A stretch of 14,728 nucleotides of DNA from Candidatus Didemnitutus sp. (GTDB taxonomy: Bacteria > Verrucomicrobiota > Verrucomicrobiia > Opitutales > Opitutaceae): positions 1 to 14,728 of the forward strand of contig JAUXOH010000324.1 of assembly GCA_030682505.1 (NCBI GenBank). The letters are read 5' to 3'. This document shows positions 1 through 6,885 of the stretch, in pieces. Positions within the stretch are counted from its first letter, which is position 1. Each line of letters begins with the position of its first letter. A model generated the notes under the pieces. The model was not told where the DNA came from and ran no database searches. It saw nothing but the letters and a program-made list of their open reading frames with translations. The position numbers and the translations under genes are program-made.

Positions 1-236
1 ACAAGCGTGTTCTCCGCGTCATGGCCGAGCATTACCAAGGGGGCCCCGTCGGCCTCGGCACCATCGCCATCGCTGTCGGCGAGGAAGCCGACACGCTGGA
101 GGAAGTCCACGAGCCGTTTCTGATCCAGGAAGGCTATCTCCAGCGCACGTCGCAGGGGCGCATCCTCACTGCCAAGGGCTACCAAGCCATCGGCCTCAAA
201 GCCGCCGCCAGCGGCGACCAGCAGGCGCTGCTCTAA
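1..236 (+). CDS. ruvB: Holliday junction branch migration helicase RuvB, C-terminal fragment (5' end outside window)
   Basis: This is the last ~77 codons of RuvB, the AAA+ motor that drives Holliday-junction branch migration with RuvA in recombinational repair. The reading frame is open from base 3 (KRVLRVMAEHY...) and runs to TAA at 234-236, so the ATG at 21 is internal and not a start. The diagnostic segment is GGPVGLGTIAIAVGEE followed by EPFLIQEGYLQRT and GRILT, which matches the C-terminal winged-helix DNA-binding domain of RuvB (family form GGPVGLDTIA...EPYLIQ.G...RT.RGR). The AAA+ ATPase part lies upstream of the window. The tail after GRILT is about 20 residues and carries nothing I recognise. 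The next gene starts 75 bp later without a visible terminator, so whether they share a transcript is unclear. Confidence 0.93.
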   Translation, partial: KRVLRVMAEHYQGGPVGLGTIAIAVGEEADTLEEVHEPFLIQEGYLQRTSQGRILTAKGYQAIGLKAAASGDQQALL

Positions 237-311
237 GCGGCAACACGCTTCAACCAAACTCGCCGGTGCCTCCGGTGCTCCCCGTCGGTTTTCCCACCCC
301 ACCCCAAAACC

Positions 312-2219
312 ATGACTCCTCTGTTCTCAGCCCCGGCCTTCCGCCTCGTTACCGCAACCGCTGCCGCTCTTGTCGCGTGCGCGCTCGCTCAGGCCGCAGC
401 CGCCAAACGCTACACCATCGAAGAACTTCTCGCGACCGAGGCCGTCTCCGGCGCTTCCCTTTCACCCGACGGTTCCAAGGTGCTCATCACCAGCGATCGC
501 ACCGGCATTCTCAACGCCTACGCCCTGCCCATCGATGGCGGTGCCGCCATCCCTCTCACCCTGTCCACGAGCGAGTCCATCATGGCCCGCTCCTATTTTC
601 CCAACGACGAGCGCTTCCTCTATGAGGCCGATCAAGGCGGGAACGAACTTAACCACGTTTACGTCCGTGAACTCGACGGCACGGCGCGCGACCTCACGCC
701 GGGCGCCCGCCTCAAGGCGAGTTTCCAAGGCTGGGCCGACGATCGCCAATCCTTCTTCGTCACCACCAACGAGCGCGATCCCCGCTATTTCGACTTCTAC
801 GAAATTTCACTCGATGGCTACACCCGCACCTTGCTTTACGAAAACAAGGACGGTCGCAATGTGCAGGCCGTCTCGGCCGACAAGCGTTACCTCGCCCTCG
901 GCAAACCCAACACGCGCAAGGACAGCGACGTCTATCTCTTCGACCGCCAGACCGGCGAGACGCGCGAGCTCCTCAATCCCCCCAGCGACGCCGTGGTCTC
1001 CGCCGAGACCTTCTCGAAGGACGGTCGCTCGCTTTACTACCTCACCGACCTCGATCACGAATTTCAATATCTCGTCCGCCGCGATCTCGCGACGGGGAGC
1101 GACGAACGGGTGCTGAAGACCGATTGGGATGTCACGGGCGCCCGACTCTCGCGCTCCGGCCAATACCTCACCCTCACCATCAATCGCGACTCCCGCACGG
1201 AACTCCGCGTCACGCACGTCGGCACCGGGCAACCGCTCGCGTTACCGGCCATTCCCGGCTTGAAGATCACCAACATCTCGTTCGCGCAGGACGAGTCGTC
1301 GATCGCCTTTTACGTCGAAGGGGGCCGCTCGCCGGGCGACCTCTACCACTGGGAGCTCGGTTCGTCCGCGCCGCCCGTCCAGCTCACGCGCCGCCTCAAT
1401 CCCGTCATCGATCCCGCCGATCTCGTCGAACCCGAGGTCGTTCGCTTCACGTCCTTCGACGGCGTCACGATCCCCGGCGTGCTCTACAAACCCCACGGCG
1501 CTTCTCCCGGCAAAAAAGCACCGGCCCTCGTCTGGGTTCACGGCGGGCCGGGCGGTCAGTCCCGCGCCGACTGGAGCGCCACCATCCAATATTTTGTCAA
1601 TCAGGGCTACGGGGTCTTCGCGATCAACAACCGCGGCAGCAGCGGCTATGGCAAGACGTTCTACGCGCTCGACGATCAGCGCCACGGCTCCGGTGATCTC
1701 GACGACTGCGTCACCAGCAAGCAGATGCTGATCGACGCCGGCTGGGTGGACCCCGACCGCATCGCGATCATTGGCGGCAGCTACGGCGGCTACATGGTCT
1801 GTGCCGCCCTGACGTTCCGCCCCGGCGCGTTCAAGGCCGGCGTGAATATTTTCGGCGTCACCAATTGGGTGCGCACACTCAAGAGCATCCCCGCCTGGTG
1901 GGAAGCCGCTCGCAATTCCCTCTACCTCGAATTGGGCAACCCCGACACGCAGGAGGAATACCTGCGCAGCATCTCGCCGCTCTTTCACGCCAAGAAGATC
2001 AAGGATCCCCTCATGGTTCTTCAAGGAGCCAACGACCCGCGCGTGCTCCAAATCGAATCCGATGAGATCGTGGCCGCCGCGCGCGCCAACGGCGCCGAGG
2101 TTGAGTACGTCGTTTTCCCTGACGAGGGCCACGGCTTCCGTAAGAAAGCGAATCAGATCAAAGGGTACGAGGGAGCGCTTCAGTTCTTGAATCGTCACCT
2201 CGGAACCCCGACGCCCTGA
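312..2219 (+). CDS. Secreted S9 family peptidase (prolyl oligopeptidase / acylaminoacyl-peptidase type)
   Basis: This 635-residue serine peptidase probably cleaves short peptides after export. Residues 1-31 form a signal peptide: a short N-region, then a hydrophobic run (LVTATAAALVACALAQ) and an AAA cleavage context. Residues ~35-370 look like the WD/propeller-type N-terminal domain of S9 enzymes, with repeated LSPDGSKV, SKDGRSLYY and ARLSRSGQYLT blades. Residues ~385-635 are the alpha/beta-hydrolase domain. HGGPGG (~residue 410) fits the oxyanion-hole loop. The nucleophile is Ser490 in GGSYGGYM. Asp575 in GANDPRV and His607 in DEGHGF complete the triad. Length and order are normal for S9B/S9C enzymes. 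The ATG at 312 is chosen because it gives an intact signal peptide, though no Shine-Dalgarno is visible. The gene converges on creD, with only 39 bp between the two stops. The exact substrate cannot be told from sequence. Confidence 0.93.
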   Translation: MTPLFSAPAFRLVTATAAALVACALAQAAAAKRYTIEELLATEAVSGASLSPDGSKVLITSDRTGILNAYALPIDGGAAIPLTLSTSESIMARSYFPNDERFLYEADQGGNELNHVYVRELDGTARDLTPGARLKASFQGWADDRQSFFVTTNERDPRYFDFYEISLDGYTRTLLYENKDGRNVQAVSADKRYLALGKPNTRKDSDVYLFDRQTGETRELLNPPSDAVVSAETFSKDGRSLYYLTDLDHEFQYLVRRDLATGSDERVLKTDWDVTGARLSRSGQYLTLTINRDSRTELRVTHVGTGQPLALPAIPGLKITNISFAQDESSIAFYVEGGRSPGDLYHWELGSSAPPVQLTRRLNPVIDPADLVEPEVVRFTSFDGVTIPGVLYKPHGASPGKKAPALVWVHGGPGGQSRADWSATIQYFVNQGYGVFAINNRGSSGYGKTFYALDDQRHGSGDLDDCVTSKQMLIDAGWVDPDRIAIIGGSYGGYMVCAALTFRPGAFKAGVNIFGVTNWVRTLKSIPAWWEAARNSLYLELGNPDTQEEYLRSISPLFHAKKIKDPLMVLQGANDPRVLQIESDEIVAAARANGAEVEYVVFPDEGHGFRKKANQIKGYEGALQFLNRHLGTPTP

Positions 2220-2258
2220 CCCAAAGACGGCTCCGGGCCGATCTCACCCGGGCAGCAT

Positions 2259-2954
2259 TCATGGCTTCCCCGCTTCCTGCGCGAACCAGTCGACCTTGCG
2301 GGTAAAGAACATCAGCCCGGCCAAGGCGACAAAGAGCGACGCCGTGCCGGCGAGCAGCGCGTAGTCTTCCATGCGCAGCACCACGTAAAGCACGCTGTAT
2401 TCCCCTGTCAGCAACAGCGCGATCAGCGTCGCCCGCCCCACACTGCGCAGGATCGACACACCGTAGAGCGTGATCAGCAGCGACGACGCCAGCGCCGCTC
2501 CCACAAAGGCCCAGCCGGGCGGGAGCACTTCCCCGAGCGCCAGAAACGCGAGATAGAAGAGGCAGAGCGCGGCCCCGACCAAACCGTAATGCACCGCGTG
2601 CAGTCGGAGATCGGCGAGGGTCTCGAACAGGAAGAACGCCGCGAACACCAGCGTGATCACCAGAATCCCATGCTTCAGCGCCCGCTCCGCCATCCGGTAA
2701 CCCTCGGCGGCGGCGGAAACCGGCACCGCCGCGGCTTCCGTCCCGCTCGGGGCCAAAGGGTTCGCCGCCTCGACCCGCGTCACCACGGGAGCGGTGGCCG
2801 CCTCGCGATGCTTGCTCCGTTCCTGTCGCAGCTCGTTGATCAAAATCAGCGGGATTTGGAGGAGCACCACGAGCACGCCGATGAACAGCAGCTTGAACGT
2901 CACCGAGTTTCGCCGGCGGACGGCGGTCAGGACTGTCGGCAGGTCGGTGCTCAC
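2259..2954 (-). CDS. creD: Minimal CreD-family inner membrane protein lacking the periplasmic domain
   Basis: From the GTG at 2954 the protein is 231 residues. E. coli CreD is about 450. CreD proteins have one N-terminal TM helix, a large periplasmic domain, then a multi-helix C-terminal membrane domain. Seen here: TM1 at ~20-39 (LLFIGVLVVLLQIPLILI) followed by NELRQERSKHREA, the usual start of the periplasmic part. A ~40-residue Ala/Pro/Val-rich linker (~50-88) follows, then directly the C-terminal domain with ERALKHGILVI, FFLFETLADLRLHAVHY, EDYALLAGT and TRKVDWF. Helices lie at ~96-112, 122-139, 147-165, 176-193 and 197-216. The ~200-plus residues expected between are absent, with no frameshift and no room for them elsewhere. 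The GTG is preferred over an ATG at 3024 because GGAGG lies 6 nt upstream of it and the residues before it look non-family. The gene sits behind the cre-tag array and downstream of creBC, so CreB control is likely. Confidence 0.85.
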   Translation of the reverse strand: MSTDLPTVLTAVRRRNSVTFKLLFIGVLVVLLQIPLILINELRQERSKHREAATAPVVTRVEAANPLAPSGTEAAAVPVSAAAEGYRMAERALKHGILVITLVFAAFFLFETLADLRLHAVHYGLVGAALCLFYLAFLALGEVLPPGWAFVGAALASSLLITLYGVSILRSVGRATLIALLLTGEYSVLYVVLRMEDYALLAGTASLFVALAGLMFFTRKVDWFAQEAGKP

Positions 2955-2960
2955 GAGCAG

Positions 2961-2965
2961 CCTCC
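2961..2965 (-). promoter_or_regulatory. Strong Shine-Dalgarno for creD
   Basis: On the minus strand GGAGG is followed by six bases (CTGCTC) and then GTG at 2954-2952. This is the only canonical Shine-Dalgarno ahead of any start in the window. It decides the creD start codon against the more distal ATG at 3024-3026. Confidence 0.7.
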
Positions 2966-3060
2966 GTTTCCGGCGCTGGTGCACGACGTGATCCACCCGC
3001 AGCGGAGGACGGGAAGGTAAAACCAAACCGAGCGTTTGAACCGATAGGCCTGACCGACGG

Positions 3061-3090
3061 GTGATAAACTCATGCCGCCAGCCTGCCCAA
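3061..3090 (-). promoter_or_regulatory. Candidate activator-dependent creD promoter
   Basis: On the minus strand TTGGGC (3090-3085) is followed after 18 bp by TATCAC (3066-3061). The -35 matches consensus at only 3 of 6 positions and the -10 at 4 of 6. That is weak, but a poor -35 is typical of activator-dependent promoters. The tag array ends 5 bp upstream of the -35, which suits a CreB-type activator. Transcription would start near 3054 and leave a ~100-nt leader before the creD RBS. An exact start cannot be read from sequence. Confidence 0.35.
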
Positions 3091-3095
3091 GCCGG

Positions 3096-3122
3096 GTGAA
3101 GGCATGATGAAGCGACGGTGAA
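3096..3122 (-). promoter_or_regulatory. Three-copy cre-tag-like CreB binding array upstream of creD
   Basis: On the minus strand the array reads TTCAC-N6-TTCAT-N6-TTCAC, three half-sites spaced exactly 11 bp apart. The E. coli cre tag bound by phosphorylated CreB is TTCAC-N6-TTCAC, so both the half-site and the 11-bp period are reproduced, with one mismatch (C to T at the last base) in the middle copy. The array lies between creC and creD and just upstream of a plausible creD promoter, where the tag is found in enterobacteria. I saw no comparable pair upstream of creB or any other gene here. The match was found by eye; a genome-wide scan was not possible. Confidence 0.75.
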
Positions 3123-3139
3123 ATCAGCAAGAAATGTCG

Positions 3140-3156
3140 GGCCGGCGGAGCCGGCC
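3140..3156 (-). terminator. Terminator-like hairpin after creC
   Basis: A perfect 7-bp GC-only stem (GGCCGGC and GCCGGCC) closes a 3-nt loop. It begins 8 bases past the creC stop codon on the minus strand. It is followed by CGACATTTCTTGC, which is only moderately T-rich, so termination may be partial. Its place between creC and the cre-tag array separates creBC from creD. It could instead be a dispersed palindrome. Confidence 0.5.
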
Positions 3157-3164
3157 GCTCGACC

Positions 3165-4535
3165 CTACCCCCCAGCCATCCACAGCCTCGCCCTGGCGCC
3201 ACCTTCGCTGCGGTTCTCCAGCGTCGCATCGCCGCCGTGCAGATGGGCGATCTCGCGCACCAGCGCGAGACCGAGGCCCGTGCTCTTGCGCGCCGTGTCC
3301 GGTCGCGGCAGCGAGTAGAATCGTTCGAACACCCGCGCCACCGCGTAGTCCGGCACGCCGGGTCCGTCGTCCTCCACCGTGAACTCCAACCGCCCTTCGT
3401 CCACGCGGGCCTGCAACACCACCCCGCCGCCCACGGGCGAAAAATCCAGCGCGTTCTGCAGCAGGTTGACCAGCGCCTCCCGCAGCAGCACGCGCTCGCC
3501 GTGCAGCGTCGTGTCAACCGTTCGCACCGTCAGCGTCACTTGCGCCGCGGCGCAGGCCGGACTCAAGACCTCGGCCGCCTCGGTCATGAGTTGAGTCACC
3601 TCGATCCGCTCCGCCTGCTGGAGCGTCTTGCGCGCTTCGAGCGACGACAACTCCAGCAGCCGCTCGACGATCTTTTCGATCCGTGCCGCCTCGCTGCGGA
3701 TGTTGCCGAGAAATTTCCGGCGCTGCTCCTCCGGCATCGACTCGTCCATCAGCTCCGCCGCGCCGCGAATCGCCGCCAGCGGCGCTTTCACTTCGTGCGC
3801 GAGCGCCTGGGTATAGCGCTCGGCGTGTTGCCGACCTTCGAGGGCATCGCGCATTTCCTCGAAGGCCTTCCCGAGCTCGGCGATCTCGCGCGCCTGCGAA
3901 ACCGGCGGCTGCGACGGCTTGCCGTCGCGGACCGCCTGGGCGTGCCGCGTGAGGCGTTCGAGCGACTCGGTCAGCTTCGCCGCGATCCACCACCCCGCCA
4001 CCACCATCACGGCGGCCACCACCAGCGAGATGCCCGCGAGTTTCTTGCGCTCGGCCCAGACCACGGCGTTCACGCTCCGGAACGACCGCGAAAGCACGAG
4101 CCGCACCGTCCGACCATCGGCCAATTGAAAGGGCGCCATCGTCGACACTTCCAAATCGTCCGGCGGGGGCCCGCCGTCCAGCAAACGGTCGCCCATCCGC
4201 TTCGCTACTCCGCGCGTTGACGCGTCGGCATAAATTTCTTCGCCGCTGGGATTCTCCGCCGTCAAATCCGGCTCGCGCGAAGCAAACAGCAGCGTGCCGT
4301 CGGCCGCGACCAGACGCACTTGATAGCTCGGTTGCCCGGCCAGCGCGGCTACGGCCTGCTCCTCGGTGCGGCCCGCGAGGGCAAGGGCAATGGAGTGTGC
4401 GGCGTCGCGCAAGTTCGCCTGCACCGCGGAAACGTAGCGCGGGCGCACTTCGGCCAGCATGAACCACATCAAGACCGCAAAGCCAACGGCGCAGGCGGCG
4501 ACATAGACGCCGAAGATGGCGGTGCGAATTCTCAT
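3165..4535 (-). CDS. creC: CreC-type sensor histidine kinase
   Basis: This 456-residue membrane histidine kinase should autophosphorylate and pass phosphate to CreB. TM1 is at ~6-27 (FGVYVAACAVGFAVLMWFML), a sensor region of ~140 residues at 28-166 faces the periplasm, and TM2 is at ~167-186. A HAMP-like segment follows (LTESLERLTRHAQAVRDGK). The H box is ALAHEVKAPLAAIRGAAEL with His247 as phosphoacceptor. The ATPase domain shows the N box LLQNALDFSP (Asn361), the G1 box EDDGPGVPDY (~388-397), the F box RVFERFYSLPR and the G2 box GLGLAL (~420-425). The VKAPLAAIRGAAE and FERFYSLPR stretches agree closely with E. coli CreC as I recall it, and length is also similar. The ATG at 4535 overlaps the creB stop (ATGA, 4 bp), indicating translational coupling. 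The signal sensed is not evident from sequence. Confidence 0.92.
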   Translation of the reverse strand: MRIRTAIFGVYVAACAVGFAVLMWFMLAEVRPRYVSAVQANLRDAAHSIALALAGRTEEQAVAALAGQPSYQVRLVAADGTLLFASREPDLTAENPSGEEIYADASTRGVAKRMGDRLLDGGPPPDDLEVSTMAPFQLADGRTVRLVLSRSFRSVNAVVWAERKKLAGISLVVAAVMVVAGWWIAAKLTESLERLTRHAQAVRDGKPSQPPVSQAREIAELGKAFEEMRDALEGRQHAERYTQALAHEVKAPLAAIRGAAELMDESMPEEQRRKFLGNIRSEAARIEKIVERLLELSSLEARKTLQQAERIEVTQLMTEAAEVLSPACAAAQVTLTVRTVDTTLHGERVLLREALVNLLQNALDFSPVGGGVVLQARVDEGRLEFTVEDDGPGVPDYAVARVFERFYSLPRPDTARKSTGLGLALVREIAHLHGGDATLENRSEGGARARLWMAGG

Positions 4536-5221
4536 GCCTCGCGCAACGAGTAACCGAGGCCACGGTGGGTCACGATGGGGTCGTCGTCCGGCGCGACGAC
4601 GCGCAGTTTGGCGCGCAACGTCTTGATGTGCGCATCAACGGTGCGGTCCAGCGCCGCGCCGGGATCATCCCAAGCCGCAGACATCAACTGATCGCGACTG
4701 AAAACCCGACCGGGCGCGGCGAGCAAGGCACCGAGCAGACGATACTCATTGCGCGTCAGATCGAGCGCCTGCCCGTGATAGCTGATCCGGCAGCGCGCTT
4801 TGTCGTGTTGCCATCCGGCAGCGGACGGCGCGCCGCCACTGCCAGCACCATTGCTTCGCCTGAGCACGGCCCGCACGCGCGCCGTGAGCTCGCGCGGACT
4901 GAAAGGCTTGGCGAGGTAGTCGTCGGCGCCGAGTTCGAGGCCGACAATCCGGTCCACTTCGGCACTGCGCGCCGTGAGGAAAATCACCGGTGTCGGGCCG
5001 AGTCGCTGGATCTCGCGGCAAACATCGAAGCCGCTCATGTCCGGCAGGCCGACGTCGAGCACGACCAGCGCCACCGCTTGCGCCCGGAGCGCCGCGAGCG
5101 CGTCGCGCCCGGTTGTTTTCCAGACCGCGCTGAAACCCTCCGTCTGCAGCGCGTAGACGATGGTCTCGGCGATGGCAGCTTCATCTTCGACCACAAGAAT
5201 CGTCTGGGGCGTCGCGGACAT
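4532..5221 (-). CDS. creB: CreB-type OmpR/PhoB-family response regulator
   Basis: This 229-residue transcription regulator is the expected phosphate acceptor of the adjacent kinase. The receiver domain covers ~6-121. It has acidic residues Glu12-Asp13 (VVEDE), phosphoacceptor Asp56 in VLDVGLPDMSGFD, Thr83 in FLTAR and Lys105 in DDYLAKPFSPREL. The C-terminal winged helix (~135-229) shows LTRNEYRLLGALLAAPGR, the recognition region DRTVDAHIKTLRAKLR, and THRGLGYSLRE at the wing. LDVGLPD-SGF, the FLTARS-EVDR pattern, and DRTVD-HIKTLRAKLR with THRG-GYSLR are particularly CreB-like as I recall that family. The ATG at 5221 gives a complete receiver; no Shine-Dalgarno is visible. It heads the creBC unit and is divergent from the cyclophilin gene across a 206-bp gap. 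Its likely target in the window is the tag array upstream of creD. Confidence 0.92.
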   Translation of the reverse strand: MSATPQTILVVEDEAAIAETIVYALQTEGFSAVWKTTGRDALAALRAQAVALVVLDVGLPDMSGFDVCREIQRLGPTPVIFLTARSAEVDRIVGLELGADDYLAKPFSPRELTARVRAVLRRSNGAGSGGAPSAAGWQHDKARCRISYHGQALDLTRNEYRLLGALLAAPGRVFSRDQLMSAAWDDPGAALDRTVDAHIKTLRAKLRVVAPDDDPIVTHRGLGYSLREA

Positions 5222-5427
5222 GGACCCTGTTAGTGACCGCAGCGGCAGGCGCTTTCAAGCCGCCACTGCGAATTCCCGGCCGTCACCCGCAAAAGCCCCG
5301 TTGACGATGCGGGTCCTTGCGGACTACCTCACCTGATGCGCCAGCCGCTACCCCTTGCCAGCCGCCCGCAGGGTGGGAGTCGTCCTTTCCGTTCTTCAAT
5401 CGCTACCGCGGACCCGCACTCTTCCCC
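5222..5427. other. Divergent intergenic region between creB and the cyclophilin gene
   Basis: These 206 bp must hold promoters for both flanking genes, but no convincing one can be read. TTGACG at 5301-5306 is a good plus-strand -35, yet no fitting -10 lies 15-19 bp downstream. There is no TTCAC-N6-TTCAC pair, so creBC autoregulation through a cre tag is not supported. The cyclophilin frame stays open back to 5317, but the part before 5428 does not look like protein of that family. Confidence 0.5.
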
Positions 5428-6006
5428 ATGATTCTTCGGTCGATTGCCCTCAGCCTCCTCCTGCTCGGCACGGTTGCCGCGGCCGAACCGACGGTCCGGG
5501 TGCAGACGTCGCTCGGCGCCTTCGATGTCGCGCTGGATGCCGCGCACGCCCCGCAAACGGTGGCGAACTTTCTCCACTACGTCGCGGCCGGCCGTTACGC
5601 CGACGGGCTCTTTCACCGCACCGTGACACTCCAACCCGACAACCAGCCGGGCAACGCGATCAAGATCGAGGTCATCCAGGGCGGAGTGAACCCCGCGAAA
5701 GCCTCCGGGGATCGGGCTCCGATTCCGCTCGAGCGCACGCGCGACACCGGCCTCAAACACCGTGACGGCACGATCTCGATGGCGCGCGACGGCCCGGACA
5801 CGGCCACGTCGGATTTCTTCATCTGCGTGGGCGATCAACCCGAGCTCGACTTCGGCGGCCGCCGCAATGCCGACGGCCAGGGCTTCGCCGCGTTCGGCCG
5901 CGTGATCCGCGGCTTGGACATCGTGTGCCGGATTCAGCGGGCTCCGGCCGACGGGCAGAAACTCACGCCGCCCGTGCGCATCGATTCGATCTCACTCCTG
6001 CCCTGA
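5428..6006 (+). CDS. Exported cyclophilin-type peptidyl-prolyl cis-trans isomerase
   Basis: This 192-residue protein should catalyse cis-trans isomerisation of Xaa-Pro bonds during folding of exported proteins. Residues 1-19 are a signal peptide (MILRSIALSLLLLGTVAAA), so it probably acts in the periplasm. The cyclophilin fold follows: TSLGAFDVALD, APQTVANFLHYVAAGRYADGLFHR with candidate catalytic Arg64, then EVIQGGVNP, GTISMARDGPDTATSDFFICV and FAAFGRVIRGLD. The loop after FHR is longer than in human cyclophilin A (TVTLQPDNQPGNAIKI before the IQGG motif), a form I associate with some environmental bacterial cyclophilins. The ATG at 5428 is chosen because it gives a clean signal peptide; the frame extends upstream to a TTG at 5317 without family features. 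No Shine-Dalgarno precedes it (CTCTTCCCC before ATG). The sugar kinase follows after 5 bp, so the two are probably cotranscribed. Confidence 0.9.
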   Translation: MILRSIALSLLLLGTVAAAEPTVRVQTSLGAFDVALDAAHAPQTVANFLHYVAAGRYADGLFHRTVTLQPDNQPGNAIKIEVIQGGVNPAKASGDRAPIPLERTRDTGLKHRDGTISMARDGPDTATSDFFICVGDQPELDFGGRRNADGQGFAAFGRVIRGLDIVCRIQRAPADGQKLTPPVRIDSISLLP

Positions 6007-6011
6007 CCGTG

Positions 6012-6884
6012 ATGAACGAAGCCCCACCTACGGTCATTTGCTTTGGCGAAATGCTCTGGGACGTGCTTCCGGCGGGCATCTTTGCAGGCGGCGCTCCGTT
6101 CAACGTTGCCTATCACCTGCGGCAACTCGGACTGCGCCCGCACCTCGCGACCGCCGTCGGTCGCGATCTCCTCGGCGACGAACTGCTCCGTCGCCTCAAG
6201 CACTGGGACATGGACTCCCTCGGCGTTGCGCGCCATCTCGGCCTGCCCACCGGCACCGTCAGTGCGTCGCTTTCCCCGGCGGGCGAAGCGAGTTACGAGG
6301 TCGCCACGGAGGTGGCGTGGGACCAGATCGCCACGGGAGAGGACACCTTGCGCGCCGCCGTGCAAGCCCGCGCCTTTGTCTTTGGTTCGCTCGCGATGCG
6401 CACGACGTTCAACCAGGCCGCGCTCGACCGCCTGCTCGCCGTGCTGCCCCCGGACGCGATGCGCGTCTTCGATGTCAACCTGCGCCCACCGCACGACCGC
6501 CTTTCGCTCGTGCGGGAACTCGCCGTCAAGGCCACGTTCCTGAAGTTGAACTCCGCCGAAGCGGTGCGACTCGCCGGATGCGCCACCGACGAAGCCAATG
6601 CGCGGCGCCTCGCCACGCAAACAGGTTGCCCCCAAGTCTGCATCACTGCCGCCGAACGGGGGGCCGGCCTGTTGCACGACGACCGCTGGTCTTGGGAGCC
6701 CGCGCGCCCGGTGGCCGTCGTCGACGCGGTGGGGACCGGCGACGCCTTTCTCGCCGCCCTGCTCGCCCAACGCTTGCACGGCACCGGCTGCGAGGAGGCG
6801 CTCGCCCGTGCGTGCCGCCTCGGCGAATGGGTCGCGACGCAATACGGCGCCACTCCTCCCTACACCGCGGCGACGCCGCGCTGA
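6012..6884 (+). CDS. PfkB-family carbohydrate kinase (fructokinase-like)
   Basis: This 290-residue cytoplasmic sugar kinase is of the ribokinase/PfkB superfamily. Residues ~8-19 (ICFGEMLWDVLP) and GGAPFNVAYHLRQLG (~26-40) form the N-terminal PfkB signature with the sugar-binding pocket. VFDVNLRPP (~152-160) and LKLNSAEAVRLAG (~177-189) are typical of the fructokinase branch. DAVGTGDAFLAALLAQ (~238-253) is the second signature, with Asp244 as catalytic base and GTG forming the anion hole. Length is normal. The ATG at 6012 begins 5 bp after the cyclophilin stop; an in-frame GTG directly before it (6009) is an alternative start. The 3' end meets the stop of the convergent dehydrogenase with one base between. 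Fructose as substrate is a family-level inference only. The cyclophilin neighbour gives no functional clue. Confidence 0.9.
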   Translation: MNEAPPTVICFGEMLWDVLPAGIFAGGAPFNVAYHLRQLGLRPHLATAVGRDLLGDELLRRLKHWDMDSLGVARHLGLPTGTVSASLSPAGEASYEVATEVAWDQIATGEDTLRAAVQARAFVFGSLAMRTTFNQAALDRLLAVLPPDAMRVFDVNLRPPHDRLSLVRELAVKATFLKLNSAEAVRLAGCATDEANARRLATQTGCPQVCITAAERGAGLLHDDRWSWEPARPVAVVDAVGTGDAFLAALLAQRLHGTGCEEALARACRLGEWVATQYGATPPYTAATPR

Positions 6885-6885
6885 A

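Noticed and set aside
2233..2251. Hairpin CCGGG/CCCGG between the convergent S9 peptidase and creD genes as a terminator
   Set aside because: The stem is only 5 bp with a 9-nt loop and no T-run on either side.
2955..3164. Possible frameshifted remnant holding the missing CreD periplasmic domain or an N-terminal extension
   Set aside because: Only 210 bp are available, the missing part should be central and not N-terminal, and the stretch is better explained by hairpin, tag array, promoter and leader.
5222..5300. A cre tag upstream of creB
   Set aside because: No TTCAC or GTGAA pair with 11-bp spacing is present; only single unrelated GTGAC and GTCAC strings.
5301..5329. TTGACG as the -35 of a cyclophilin promoter
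   Set aside because: No acceptable -10 occurs 15-19 bp downstream.
5317..5427. N-terminal extension of the cyclophilin from a TTG at 5317
   Set aside because: It would bury the signal peptide behind 37 residues with no family similarity; ATG 5428 gives a normal exported protein.
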